DNA from: RGIG8767 sp964487395
GTDB lineage: Bacteria > Bacillota > Clostridia > Lachnospirales > Lachnospiraceae
DNA length: 23,808 nucleotides
NCBI GenBank assembly: GCA_964487395.1
Contig: CAZAQH010000027.1
Coordinates: forward strand, 1-23,808
Direction of reading: 5' to 3'
In this document: positions 6,978-15,766 of the stretch, piece after piece
How positions within the stretch are numbered: position 1 is the first letter of the stretch
Layout of the letters: the number at the start of each line of letters is the position of its first letter
Program-made: the position numbers and the translations under genes
Notes under the pieces: model-generated
Database searches by the model: none
The model's input: only the letters and a program-made list of their open reading frames with translations
What the model was told of the DNA's origin: nothing

Positions 6978-9900
6978 TTATTCTCTGACTAAAAGGAGTT
7001 CTTCCATATCCGCAAGAACGGTTTCTGTTATCTGCAAAAGAGTCTCTTCGTCTTTTTCTACCATGCCACATTTCTTATAACGATATAAGAAATACGGTGT
7101 ACCTTTGGTAATGAATTTTAACGCTTTTTCGTGTTTTTTCAAAAGGAGTGGAATGTTTTCAATCTGAATTTTGGCATCTAATTTCATCTGGAAACGAATC
7201 TGCTCACGTCCGCCCTTTAATTCTGTGATATATAGTTTATGAGCACGGCTTCTAAGCAATGCGATACGAAGAAGGTTTTCCGCCGATTTAGGCACATTAC
7301 CAAAACGATCCCGCAGTTCATCTTGCATATCATCACTTTCCTGAATCGTCTCGATACCTGCGATTCTTTTGTAAATATCAAGTTTTTGAATTTCGTTCAT
7401 AATATAGTCAACCGGAATATAGGCATCTACATCCAAATCTACCAGGGTATCAAAGTCTTCTAATGTGGTGGCGATACCTTTTAGATTCTTTACAGCTTCA
7501 TTCAGCATTTTGCAGTATAAATCATAGCCAACTGCTTCCATGTGACCATGCTGTTTTTTACCAAGCAAATTCCCTGCACCACGTATTTCAAGGTCGCGCA
7601 TGGCAATTTTAAATCCACTTCCCAAATCCGTAAATTCTCGAATTGCTGATAATCGTTTCTCGGCTACTTCTTTCAACATTTTATCCCGCTTATACATAAG
7701 AAACGCATATGCAGTACGATTAGAGCGTCCAACCCTGCCCCTTAACTGATACAACTGTGAAAGTCCAAAGCGGTCCGAATCATGAATAATGATTGTATTA
7801 ACATTAGAAATATCCAATCCCGTTTCAATAATAGCAGTGGATACAAGTACATCTATTTCGCCATTAATAAAATCAAACATTAACCGCTCTAATTCATTTT
7901 CTTTCATCTGGCCATGGGCATATGCTACATTTGCTTCCGGAACAAGACTCTGAATCTGTGCGGCAATATCTGCAATGTTGTTAACGCGATTATATACGTA
8001 ATAAACCTGACCACCACGTAAAATTTCTCTCACAATTGCTTCTCTTACAAGTTCCTCATTATACTCCATTACATATGTCTGAATCGGGAGACGATCATTT
8101 GGAGCTTCCTCTAAAATACTCATATCACGAATTCCTACAAGCGACATGTGAAGTGTTCTCGGAATCGGTGTGGCACTTAATGTCAGTACATCCACATCTT
8201 CCTTCATTTTTTTAATCTTTTCTTTATGTGTTACGCCAAAACGCTGTTCCTCGTCCACCACAAGCAATCCCAAATCTTTAAATGCAACATCTGCGGATAA
8301 AAGTCTATGAGTGCCTATTACAATATCAACCATTCCTTTTTTTAAATCACTAAGAATGGCTTTCTGTTCCGCCGCTGTACGAAAACGTGACAATACTTCT
8401 ACACGTATCGGATAGTCCTTCATTCGCTGTGTAAAGGTGTTGTAATGCTGCTGTGCCAATATAGTAGTCGGGACCAAAAGTGCTACCTGTTTGCCCTGTG
8501 ATACAGCCTTAAATGCCGCACGAATTGCAATCTCTGTCTTTCCGTATCCAACGTCGCCACAAATCAGACGATCCATAATTTTTTGGCTTTCCATATCTGC
8601 TTTCGTCGCCGCAATTGCATTTAACTGATCTTCTGTTTCTTCATAAGGAAAAAGCTCTTCAAACTCTTTCTGCCATACCGTATCCTTTGAATAGGAAAAT
8701 CCTGCCTTTTGCTGACGTAGTGCATAAAGGTCGACCAAATCCTTTGCCACTCCATCAACTGCTGATTTAACCTTAGTCTTCGTATTCGTCCATTCTTTTG
8801 TGCCTAATTTATTTAATTTTGGACGTTTGGCGTCGGCGGATGCGTATTTTTGAATCACATCAAGGCCGGTTGCCAGAATATAGAGATTGCCACCATCGCG
8901 ATATTCAATCTTTAGGTAGTCCTTGGTTACTTTCTCGACCTCAACTTTTTCAATTCCCCGGTAGATACCCAGTCCATGATTTTCATGAACAACGTAATCT
9001 CCGATTTTTAATTCATTGAAATCACTGATTTTCTTGCCGCCGTATTTTTTTGTTTTCTTCTTTTTCTTTTTTTCTGCACCAAAAATATCATTTTCCGAAA
9101 TCACAACAAATTTAAGAAGTGGATATTCGAACCCTTTTAATACACGTCCATACATGCAAAGAGTCTCACCTGGTGCTGCTTCACGCAGTGGATCTTCACT
9201 ATAAACTGCCGTTATATCATTATCACACAAATCCTGTGCCAATCTTTTTGCACGTGTCCTGGAACCCGATAGTAAAATTACACGATATTTTTTCTTTTTA
9301 TAAAGCAGTAAATCCTTAGTCAGCATATCAAACCGATTCTGATAAGGTGCTACGCCTTTTACAGTCAGACTGCATTTGTAATCAGGCTTTAACATAGTAC
9401 CTTTATCTTCCATAAGCGAAATGAGAACCGTTCGCAGCTTTGAAAGTGCAGAAAAAGTCTGCTCCTTCGAATATAATAATTCCATTTGTCCCGGCAGAAT
9501 GTACCCTTTCTCTGCTCGTTGCATCATGCTTTCTCTAAATTCCTGTTCCACGGCGGATGCATGCTCTGTAATACGCATTGGCTCATCTAAAAATAAAATT
9601 GTATTTTCTCTGTCAAATAAATCCACAAAGGATGTAAGATTATCATAGAAATAGTTGACATAACTTTCGAGATTAGTCATTCGTCCAAGTTCCGTCAAAT
9701 CTTCTTTCAATTCTTTATATTGAACATCAATACGATGTGCTTCTTCTGTCTTAAATTCTGCTCTTAATTTTCCGGATATTGCTTTGGCTTCTTTTTCAAT
9801 ATTAGAAAGACCTTTATGAAGTTCCTCTTCACTCAGTATGATTTCTGTAGCCGGAAAAATGGAGATTGACTCAAGGTTTTCAATGGAGCGCTGGCTTAAT

Positions 9901-10517
9901 ATATCAAAGCTTCGGATAGAATCAACATCTTCTCCCCAAAGTTCAATTCGATAAGGATTTTCCTCTGTCAAATCAAATACATCAATAATCCCGCCACGAA
10001 TTGAAAACTGTCCGGGTTCCTGTACCTGATAATTTCTCGCATATCCCATTTCCACCAGTCGCGTGCTGATTTGTGCTTCATCAATTGTATTTGTTTTACT
10101 GATATTTAAAATATTATTCTTAAAAACAGAGATTGGAATTTGAGGCGTCATTAATGCATCAAAGGTAGTTACAACCGTTACCGGATATCCTTCTGCTATT
10201 CTTCGAAGTGTTTGAATACGTTCTGTTATCAGCTGATTGCCGTGAATGTCCGCCTGATAGAAAATCAGGTCTTTGGCAGGATATGGATAAATATTTCTCT
10301 CATATACACGCAAATCTTCTATAATCTCTTTTACGCGGATATCACTATAAGTAGCGATGATTTTACATTTAAAACCATCGCTTATACCTTCTAACATATG
10401 AATTTTCTGCGAATCACTGCTTCCCGAAATGCCAATACAGGTATGTTCTTTTTTCAATTCATCCTGTATCTTTTCAAAATCAGCCAGTTCGCGTAACGGC
10501 TTTGTTAATGCATTCAC
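6978..10517 (-). CDS. mfd: Transcription-repair coupling factor
   Basis: A DNA translocase that removes stalled RNA polymerase and recruits UvrA to the lesion. 1179 residues, full length. The N-terminal UvrB-like module includes GQFSIRGGIIDVFD. The RNA-polymerase-interaction domain starts near residue 500 (KIGDYVVHENHGLGIYRG). The SF2 helicase has Walker A GDVGYGKTEIA (about 653-663) and DEEQRFGV (about 754-761), then ETGLDISNVNTIIIHDSDRF and QLRGRVGRS, and ends in a TRCF C-terminal domain. A lysine run KKKKKKTKK precedes the polymerase domain. The start is GTG at 10517, with GAGGA 7 nt upstream, overlapping the end of pth. It forms an operon with pth, the standard Firmicute order. Confidence 0.98.
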   Translation of the reverse strand: MNALTKPLRELADFEKIQDELKKEHTCIGISGSSDSQKIHMLEGISDGFKCKIIATYSDIRVKEIIEDLRVYERNIYPYPAKDLIFYQADIHGNQLITERIQTLRRIAEGYPVTVVTTFDALMTPQIPISVFKNNILNISKTNTIDEAQISTRLVEMGYARNYQVQEPGQFSIRGGIIDVFDLTEENPYRIELWGEDVDSIRSFDILSQRSIENLESISIFPATEIILSEEELHKGLSNIEKEAKAISGKLRAEFKTEEAHRIDVQYKELKEDLTELGRMTNLESYVNYFYDNLTSFVDLFDRENTILFLDEPMRITEHASAVEQEFRESMMQRAEKGYILPGQMELLYSKEQTFSALSKLRTVLISLMEDKGTMLKPDYKCSLTVKGVAPYQNRFDMLTKDLLLYKKKKYRVILLSGSRTRAKRLAQDLCDNDITAVYSEDPLREAAPGETLCMYGRVLKGFEYPLLKFVVISENDIFGAEKKKKKKTKKYGGKKISDFNELKIGDYVVHENHGLGIYRGIEKVEVEKVTKDYLKIEYRDGGNLYILATGLDVIQKYASADAKRPKLNKLGTKEWTNTKTKVKSAVDGVAKDLVDLYALRQQKAGFSYSKDTVWQKEFEELFPYEETEDQLNAIAATKADMESQKIMDRLICGDVGYGKTEIAIRAAFKAVSQGKQVALLVPTTILAQQHYNTFTQRMKDYPIRVEVLSRFRTAAEQKAILSDLKKGMVDIVIGTHRLLSADVAFKDLGLLVVDEEQRFGVTHKEKIKKMKEDVDVLTLSATPIPRTLHMSLVGIRDMSILEEAPNDRLPIQTYVMEYNEELVREAIVREILRGGQVYYVYNRVNNIADIAAQIQSLVPEANVAYAHGQMKENELERLMFDFINGEIDVLVSTAIIETGLDISNVNTIIIHDSDRFGLSQLYQLRGRVGRSNRTAYAFLMYKRDKMLKEVAEKRLSAIREFTDLGSGFKIAMRDLEIRGAGNLLGKKQHGHMEAVGYDLYCKMLNEAVKNLKGIATTLEDFDTLVDLDVDAYIPVDYIMNEIQKLDIYKRIAGIETIQESDDMQDELRDRFGNVPKSAENLLRIALLRSRAHKLYITELKGGREQIRFQMKLDAKIQIENIPLLLKKHEKALKFITKGTPYFLYRYKKCGMVEKDEETLLQITETVLADMEELLLVRE

Positions 10518-10528
10518 TTTCTTATCCT

Positions 10529-11089
10529 CTAATTAAACTGGTTCATAGCCGCATCAATTTGTTCGTCCACCATCATCTCTACTGCTTTGCAAACCCTTTT
10601 TTTGCTTTCTTCCATAACACTTTTGTCTTCTTTGCTGAAATGACCCAGAACGTAATCTGCAAGGTCATATCCGGGAGGCTTTTCTCCCACTCCGACTTTT
10701 ATTCGTTCAAACGTGTCATGTCCTAAGTGAAGAATGATATTCTTAATTCCATTATGTCCGCCTGCACTTCCTTTTTGGCGGATTCTAAGCTGTCCAACAG
10801 GAAGGCTGACATCATCATACATGACAATTAATTGTGTTTTTTCATCTACCTTATAGTAATCTATGATTTCCCTCACACTTTCACCACTTAAATTCATAAA
10901 AGTCTGCGGCTTAACCAAAATTACTTTTTGCGTACCGATATAGCCTTTTCCAATTAAAGCTTTATGCTTACACTCTATTACATCTATATTGTGTTCTTCT
11001 GCTATTGCATCAATGCAGGAAAAACCAACATTATGTCTCGTATTCTCATATTCTCTCTTGGGATTCCCAAGTCCCACAATAATATACAT
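10529..11089 (-). CDS. pth: Peptidyl-tRNA hydrolase
   Basis: Releases tRNA from peptidyl-tRNA that drops off ribosomes. 186 residues, normal size. It begins MYIIVGLGNPKREYENTRHN, giving the conserved Asn9 and catalytic His19. QTFMNLSG supplies Asn66, MYDDVSLPVG supplies Asp92/93, and GSAGGHNGIK supplies Asn113. AAGGA lies about ten bases before the ATG. It is followed 11 bp later by mfd, whose ribosome site abuts the pth stop, so translation of the two is probably coupled. Its promoter appears to be the extended -10 site at 11117-11125. Confidence 0.98.
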   Translation of the reverse strand: MYIIVGLGNPKREYENTRHNVGFSCIDAIAEEHNIDVIECKHKALIGKGYIGTQKVILVKPQTFMNLSGESVREIIDYYKVDEKTQLIVMYDDVSLPVGQLRIRQKGSAGGHNGIKNIILHLGHDTFERIKVGVGEKPPGYDLADYVLGHFSKEDKSVMEESKKRVCKAVEMMVDEQIDAAMNQFN

Positions 11090-11116
11090 TTCTCACGCTT
11101 CCTTTCTATGGCATAT

Positions 11117-11125
11117 AGTATAGCA
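11117..11125 (-). promoter_or_regulatory. Extended -10 promoter of pth-mfd
   Basis: TGCTATACT fits an extended -10 (TGnTATAAT with one mismatch). The matching -35 position falls in the T-rich tail of the spoVG terminator and is poor (TTTTCG), which is acceptable for an extended -10. The inferred 5' UTR would be only about 20 nt. Confidence 0.5.
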
Positions 11126-11146
11126 TATATCTTTTTTTGCGAAAAG

Positions 11147-11177
11147 AAAAAGCTGCCGGTCATACCGACAGCTTTTA
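11147..11177 (-). terminator. Terminator of the glgC-glgD-spoVG unit
   Basis: On the minus strand AAAAGCTGTCGGT and ACCGGCAGCTTTTT pair around a short loop and lead into a T-run. Placed after spoVG and before the pth promoter, it separates the two units. Confidence 0.88.
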
Positions 11178-11240
11178 TATCCGATTTAACAATTCCCATT
11201 TTGTTCAATAATACGACTGGCTTTGCCTAACGTCGCTTCG

Positions 11241-11513
11241 TTATACTTCTTCTGGTTCCTGTAATGCTTTTTCATAATTATCCAAAATAATTTTTTGAAT
11301 ATTTTCTCTTGTCGCAGAATTAATTGGATGAGCTATATCCCGATATTCTCCATCGGTTGCCTTTTTGCTTGGCATAGCAATAAATAAACCTTTTTCACCT
11401 TCAATGACTTTAATGTCATGTACTACAAATTCATCATCAATTGTGATTGAAACAATAGCTTTCATCTTTCCTTCTTTTGCGATTTTGCGCACTCTTACGT
11501 CTGTAATATTCAT
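11241..11513 (-). CDS. spoVG: Septation/sporulation regulator SpoVG
   Basis: 90 residues, the usual length, beginning MNITDVRVRKIAKEGKMKAI and containing FVVHDIKVIEGEKGLFIAMP and REYDIAHPIN-like sequence (here GEYRDIAHPINSATRENIQ). SpoVG is a small nucleic-acid-binding regulator needed for proper spore septum and cortex formation and present in many Firmicutes. AGGGGG stands six bases before the ATG. It lies only 33 bp after glgD with no terminator between, so it is probably at least partly expressed with the glycogen genes. No sigma-H promoter could be recognised in the end of glgD. A terminator follows. Confidence 0.97.
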   Translation of the reverse strand: MNITDVRVRKIAKEGKMKAIVSITIDDEFVVHDIKVIEGEKGLFIAMPSKKATDGEYRDIAHPINSATRENIQKIILDNYEKALQEPEEV

Positions 11514-11546
11514 TTGTTTCCCCCTGTCTTCCTCTTTTAGTCTTGT

Positions 11547-12665
11547 TTACATGATGTATCGATCGTTACGCTCTACAACTATTTCGATGCCATTCTCCCC
11601 TTTATGATAAGAATTAGCACGAATTGTACCACGGCTCTCTACAATACAGTTTTCAATATAGGAATTGTCACCAATATAAACATCATTTAAAATTATAGAA
11701 TTCTTAATTACACAATTATTGCCAATAAATGTCTTTTTAAAAATAACCGAATTTTCAACCGTTCCATTTACAATGGTTCCGCTACTTACAAGACTGTTGC
11801 TGACATTAGCTCCAATGTTGTATTTAGCCGGTGGTAAATCATCTACCTTAGAATAGATGTCCGGATATTCTTTAAAGAAATACTGTCTTGTCTCAGCATT
11901 TAAGAAATCCATATTTGCATCAAAATAATCTTCTACTGATGCAATGTTTTTCCAGTATTCTTTTAATTTGTAGCCGAAGATTCTTTTTTGATTTTTATAA
12001 CGGATTAATAAATCACGTACAAAATCATATCTGTCTTCCTCTGCACATTTTTCAATCATTTCGATTAAAAGTCTTCTTCGTATTACATATATGCCGCAGG
12101 ATATGGTATTAGATTTTGCAACGATTGGCTTTTCTTCGAATTCTTCTATCTGACACTCTTCATTCATCTTAATCGTGCCATAACGGTCTACATTCGCTCC
12201 AACCGGCATATCTTTACATACTACTGTTATATCTGCCTTTTTCTCAATATGATATTCCAATACTCTGTTATAGTCTAATTTGTATACACAGTCTCCTGAT
12301 GCAATTACCACATAAGGCTCATGACTGGTTTTTAAGAAATGCAGATTCTGATATATTGCATCTGCCGTTCCTCGATACCATGAACTGTTTTCTGCCGTAA
12401 CTGCAGGCGTAAACACAAATAATCCGCCTTGTTTTCTACCAAAATCCCACCATTTTGAAGAGCTTAGATGTTCATTTAAGCTTCTGGCATTATACTGCGT
12501 AAATACCGCTACTTTTTGAATATGTGAATTGGACATATTACTTAAAGCAAAATCGATACTACGATAACTACCCGCAATTGGCATTGCTCCAATTGCTCTT
12601 TTTTGTGATAATTCTTTCATACGATGGTTATTACCACCTGCTAATATGATTCCAATCGCTCTCAT
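11547..12665 (-). CDS. glgD: GlgD, regulatory subunit of glucose-1-phosphate adenylyltransferase
   Basis: 372 residues, paralogous to its neighbour GlgC. The nucleotide-binding start is altered: AGGNNHRM (residues 9-16) instead of GGQGSRLG, and RAIGAMP instead of the AKPAV that carries a conserved lysine in GlgC. These changes mark GlgD, which is known in Firmicutes as a modulatory, weakly active partner in a mixed tetramer. Downstream are RGTADAIYQN, SGDCVYKLDY and EFEEKP, then a C-terminal left-handed beta-helix of hexapeptide repeats. The ATG overlaps the glgC stop by four bases (ATGA), so the subunits are coupled in translation. Confidence 0.95.
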   Translation of the reverse strand: MRAIGIILAGGNNHRMKELSQKRAIGAMPIAGSYRSIDFALSNMSNSHIQKVAVFTQYNARSLNEHLSSSKWWDFGRKQGGLFVFTPAVTAENSSWYRGTADAIYQNLHFLKTSHEPYVVIASGDCVYKLDYNRVLEYHIEKKADITVVCKDMPVGANVDRYGTIKMNEECQIEEFEEKPIVAKSNTISCGIYVIRRRLLIEMIEKCAEEDRYDFVRDLLIRYKNQKRIFGYKLKEYWKNIASVEDYFDANMDFLNAETRQYFFKEYPDIYSKVDDLPPAKYNIGANVSNSLVSSGTIVNGTVENSVIFKKTFIGNNCVIKNSIILNDVYIGDNSYIENCIVESRGTIRANSYHKGENGIEIVVERNDRYIM

Positions 12666-13936
12666 GCTTCTTCACCTGCCTTAATCAAAGTTTTTCCACT
12701 CTCAAGCATATTGTTTTTGTAGTCTTCTGCCGAAGTTACTCCAAATATGCAGGCATTTTTTCCAATGGTGATTCCTTCCGGAATAACGCTCTTTTCGCCG
12801 ACACACACAAGACCTTGATTATAGATGTGAGGATCCGTTTCATTATCTACTTCTTCCCCAATTCCAAACCTGGTATTATCACCAATCTGCGTATGTTCTG
12901 CTACGATAGTTTTGTTTAATTCACAATTATCACCAATTACTGTGCTATTCATAATAATGGAATCTCGAATTATTGTATTCTTGCCAATCGTAACACCACA
13001 GCCGATTACAGAGTTATATACTTTTCCGTATATGTCAGATCCTTCACCAATAATACTTCTCTCTACTACGCTTTCACCCGAAAAATATTGTGGCGGTAAA
13101 ATATCACTTTTGGTGTATATCTTCCAATATTCTTCGTATAAGTTGAATTCCGGTACAATATCAATCAATTCCATGTTAGCTTCCCAATAGGAATTCAATG
13201 TACCTACATCCTTCCAGTAGCCATTAAATTCATATGCATACAAGGATGCACCTTTATCATGGCAATATGGAATAATATGTTTACCAAAATCAAGTGCAGG
13301 CTGATCTGCTTTTGCAATCAATGCCTCTTTTAAGGTCTTCCAGTTAAATATATAAATACCCATGGAAGCCAAATTGCTTCTTGGATTCTCCGGTTTTTCC
13401 TCAAATTCTGTAATCTGACGCTTTTCATCCGTTATCATGATACCAAAACGTTTGGCTTCCTCAATCGGAACAGGCATAACTGCAATGGTGCATTCTGCCT
13501 TGCTCTGCTTATGGAAATCCAGCATAACCTCATAATCCATCTTATATATATGGTCGCCTGATAAAATCAATACATATTCCGGATTAAAGCTTTCCATATA
13601 ATCAATATTCTGATATATCGCATTGGCTGTACCGGTATACCATTCACTGCTTGTACTCTTTTCATATGGTGGAAGTACTGTTACCCCTCCAATATTACGA
13701 TCCAAATCCCACGGAATACCGATTCCGATATGTGTGTTTAATCGTAATGGCTGATATTGTGTCAGAACTCCGACTGTATCAATTCCTGAATTAATGCAGT
13801 TACTAAGTGGAAAATCAATTATTCGATATTTTCCACCAAAGGACACTGCCGGTTTTGCAACTTTAGATGTCAATACACCTAATCTGCTTCCTTGTCCACC
13901 GGCCAACAGCATGGCTATCATTTCCTTTTTAATCAT
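12662..13936 (-). CDS. glgC: Glucose-1-phosphate adenylyltransferase, catalytic subunit
   Basis: Makes ADP-glucose from ATP and glucose-1-phosphate, the committed step of glycogen synthesis. From the ATG at 13936 (MIKKEMIAMLLAGGQGSRLG) it has 424 residues, matching the family. The upstream in-frame extension to 13999 lacks a ribosome site and is not conserved-looking, whereas GGGGTG sits 5 bases before 13936. Motifs are GGQGSRLG (13-20), AKPAV (27-31), GTANAIYQN, SGDHIYKMDY and EFEEKP, followed by hexapeptide repeats. It forms an operon with glgD and probably spoVG. Promoter at 14072-14100; a cre-like site lies further upstream. Confidence 0.97.
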   Translation of the reverse strand: MIKKEMIAMLLAGGQGSRLGVLTSKVAKPAVSFGGKYRIIDFPLSNCINSGIDTVGVLTQYQPLRLNTHIGIGIPWDLDRNIGGVTVLPPYEKSTSSEWYTGTANAIYQNIDYMESFNPEYVLILSGDHIYKMDYEVMLDFHKQSKAECTIAVMPVPIEEAKRFGIMITDEKRQITEFEEKPENPRSNLASMGIYIFNWKTLKEALIAKADQPALDFGKHIIPYCHDKGASLYAYEFNGYWKDVGTLNSYWEANMELIDIVPEFNLYEEYWKIYTKSDILPPQYFSGESVVERSIIGEGSDIYGKVYNSVIGCGVTIGKNTIIRDSIIMNSTVIGDNCELNKTIVAEHTQIGDNTRFGIGEEVDNETDPHIYNQGLVCVGEKSVIPEGITIGKNACIFGVTSAEDYKNNMLESGKTLIKAGEEA

Positions 13937-14071
13937 GTCATCACCCCTAAGCTTAATTATTATGTAACCTGCCCTAACACTCCCCAGTGTATTGCTCATG
14001 CTTAGACATATAGACTACTGCTCTTTGCATGAATTAGACAAACTATTAATGCTTAAATAAATTGTATTATG

Positions 14072-14100
14072 ATTATATCATAATAAAGTGCCAAAGTGAA
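14072..14100 (-). promoter_or_regulatory. Promoter of glgC-glgD
   Basis: -10 TATAAT (14072-14077) is perfect; -35 TTCACT (14095-14100) is moderate, with a 17-bp spacer. The leader of about 130 nt includes a 5-bp hairpin ACACT-CCCC-AGTGT at 13978-13991, of unknown role. Confidence 0.65.
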
Positions 14101-14167
14101 TGTTTTTTACAAAATATATCGACAAATTTTACGAACAATTTGTGCATATTAAACATATTATAAGATA

Positions 14168-14182
14168 TCGAAAGCGTTTGCT
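14168..14182. promoter_or_regulatory. Candidate cre (CcpA) site
   Basis: TCGAAAGCGTTTGCT differs from the cre consensus WTGNAANCGNWNNCW at one constrained position. It lies about 70 bp upstream of the glgC -35 and about 205 bp upstream of the murC start, in an otherwise featureless AT-rich spacer. Upstream placement would suit activation of glycogen storage by CcpA under good carbon supply. This is inference from sequence match only. Confidence 0.45.
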
Positions 14183-14386
14183 TGTAAATTTTTTTCCACA
14201 TATTTTGAAATTTCAAGATAAATTTTGTTTCATTTTCCCATAAAGAAGAATTATTAATTTTTTCTCATTACAAATATTCCAAAAATCTCGTATTTTCAAA
14301 GGATTTACAAAATATCATTTGTATTTTTCATAGTGATGCGATAAGATAACATACGGAATAAAAATATTAAATAGGAAGTAATCATT

Positions 14387-15766
14387 ATGTATCAAATTGA
14401 TTTCAATCATCCAATTTCTGTATATTTTATGGGAATCGGCGGTATAAGTATGAGTGGCCTTGCAGAAATTCTCTTATCCAGAGGATTTACCATATCCGGA
14501 TCCGATATGAAAAAGTCTGAGCTTACAACTCTTTTAGAAAGTAAGGGAGTTTCTATATTCTATGGACAACGGGCCGAAAACATTACAGAAGATATTGATT
14601 TAATTGTATACACGGCTGCAATTCACCCGGATAACCCGGAATGGATTGCCATGACGCAGAAAGGAATTCCAAGTCTTTCAAGAGCTCAGCTTCTAGGTGA
14701 GATTATGCGTAATTATGAGCTTCCGGTGGCTATATCCGGCACTCATGGTAAAACCACTACTACGTCTATGATTTCAGAGATACTTTTAAATGCTGACACA
14801 GACCCTACTTTATCCATTGGCGGAATACTTAAATCCATAGATGGCAACATCCGTGTTGGTCATTCAAAATATTTTATTACAGAAGCCTGTGAATACACGA
14901 ACAGCTTCTTAAGTTTTTTCCCAAAGATATCAATAATCTTAAATATTGATGCGGATCACCTGGATTTCTTTAAAGATATTGATGATATTCGCAACTCATT
15001 TCGTAAATTTGCAGAGCTTCTACCGCAGGACGGAACTCTGATTATTAATCATGACATTGAACATTTAAATAAAATTACAGAATCTCTTTCCTGTCCTTTT
15101 ATCACATATGGATTTGACGATTCCAGCGATTACTACGCAAGTGATATTATGTATGATGAATTAGCACACCCTTCATTTACTGTACATGACAGAGCGCATG
15201 AAGACTTACAGATTCACTTGAGTGTTCCGGGAAGACATAATGTATCAAATGCCCTTGCCGCTATCGCTTTTGCTGATCTTTGCGGATTATCCCGCAATAT
15301 AACTGCGCAGGCCCTAAATGCTTTTAACGGAACAAACCGTCGTTTTGAGAAAAAAGGCGAGATTGGCGGAATAACTATTATAGATGATTATGCTCACCAT
15401 CCAACCGAAATTACCGCCACCCTGCAGGCAGCCAAAAATTACCCGCATAAAACAACCTGGTGCATTTTCCAGCCTCATACCTATACAAGAACAAAAGCTT
15501 TGATGAATGATTTTGCAAAAGCATTATCCATTGCTGACAAAGTTGTTCTTGCCGATATTTATGCTGCAAGAGAAACTGACACTTTAGGAATCAGTTCCAA
15601 AACATTACAATCTGAAATCAAAAAACTCGGAACCGAATGTTATTACTTCCCTTGTTTTGATGAAATTGAAAATTTTCTTTTAGAAAATTGTACACAAGGT
15701 GATTTGTTGATAACTATGGGAGCCGGAGATATCGTAAAAGTGGGCGAAAGTCTGCTTGGAAAATAG
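14387..15766 (+). CDS. murC: UDP-N-acetylmuramate--L-alanine ligase
   Basis: Adds the first amino acid (L-Ala) to UDP-MurNAc in peptidoglycan precursor synthesis. 459 residues, full length. The N-terminal Rossmann domain has VYFMGIGGISMSGLA (GxGG near residues 16-19). The ATP-grip P-loop of Mur ligases, SGTHGKTTTTSM, is at 117-128. The central domain has NIDADHLDFF, and the C-terminal part includes NRRFEKKG and IDDYAHHPTE, all typical of MurC. The start is set by AGGAAG 8 nt upstream. It is followed by a hairpin with a T-run (15777-15826) that probably ends its transcript before dnaD. Confidence 0.98.
   Translation: MYQIDFNHPISVYFMGIGGISMSGLAEILLSRGFTISGSDMKKSELTTLLESKGVSIFYGQRAENITEDIDLIVYTAAIHPDNPEWIAMTQKGIPSLSRAQLLGEIMRNYELPVAISGTHGKTTTTSMISEILLNADTDPTLSIGGILKSIDGNIRVGHSKYFITEACEYTNSFLSFFPKISIILNIDADHLDFFKDIDDIRNSFRKFAELLPQDGTLIINHDIEHLNKITESLSCPFITYGFDDSSDYYASDIMYDELAHPSFTVHDRAHEDLQIHLSVPGRHNVSNALAAIAFADLCGLSRNITAQALNAFNGTNRRFEKKGEIGGITIIDDYAHHPTEITATLQAAKNYPHKTTWCIFQPHTYTRTKALMNDFAKALSIADKVVLADIYAARETDTLGISSKTLQSEIKKLGTECYYFPCFDEIENFLLENCTQGDLLITMGAGDIVKVGESLLGK

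Larger units (their letters stand above)
13937..14386. other. Divergent intergenic region glgC/murC
   Basis: 450 bp with no supported gene. It holds the glgC promoter and leader, the cre-like site and a very AT-rich tract up to murC. For murC only a weak promoter candidate is visible (TTGTAT, 17 bp, TAAGAT, about 14319-14347); its ribosome site AGGAAG is 8 nt before the ATG. Confidence 0.5.

Noticed and set aside
13937..13999. Upstream start for GlgC at 13999
   Set aside because: The extension crosses the leader and lacks a ribosome site; the ATG at 13936 has GGGGTG and gives the family N terminus.
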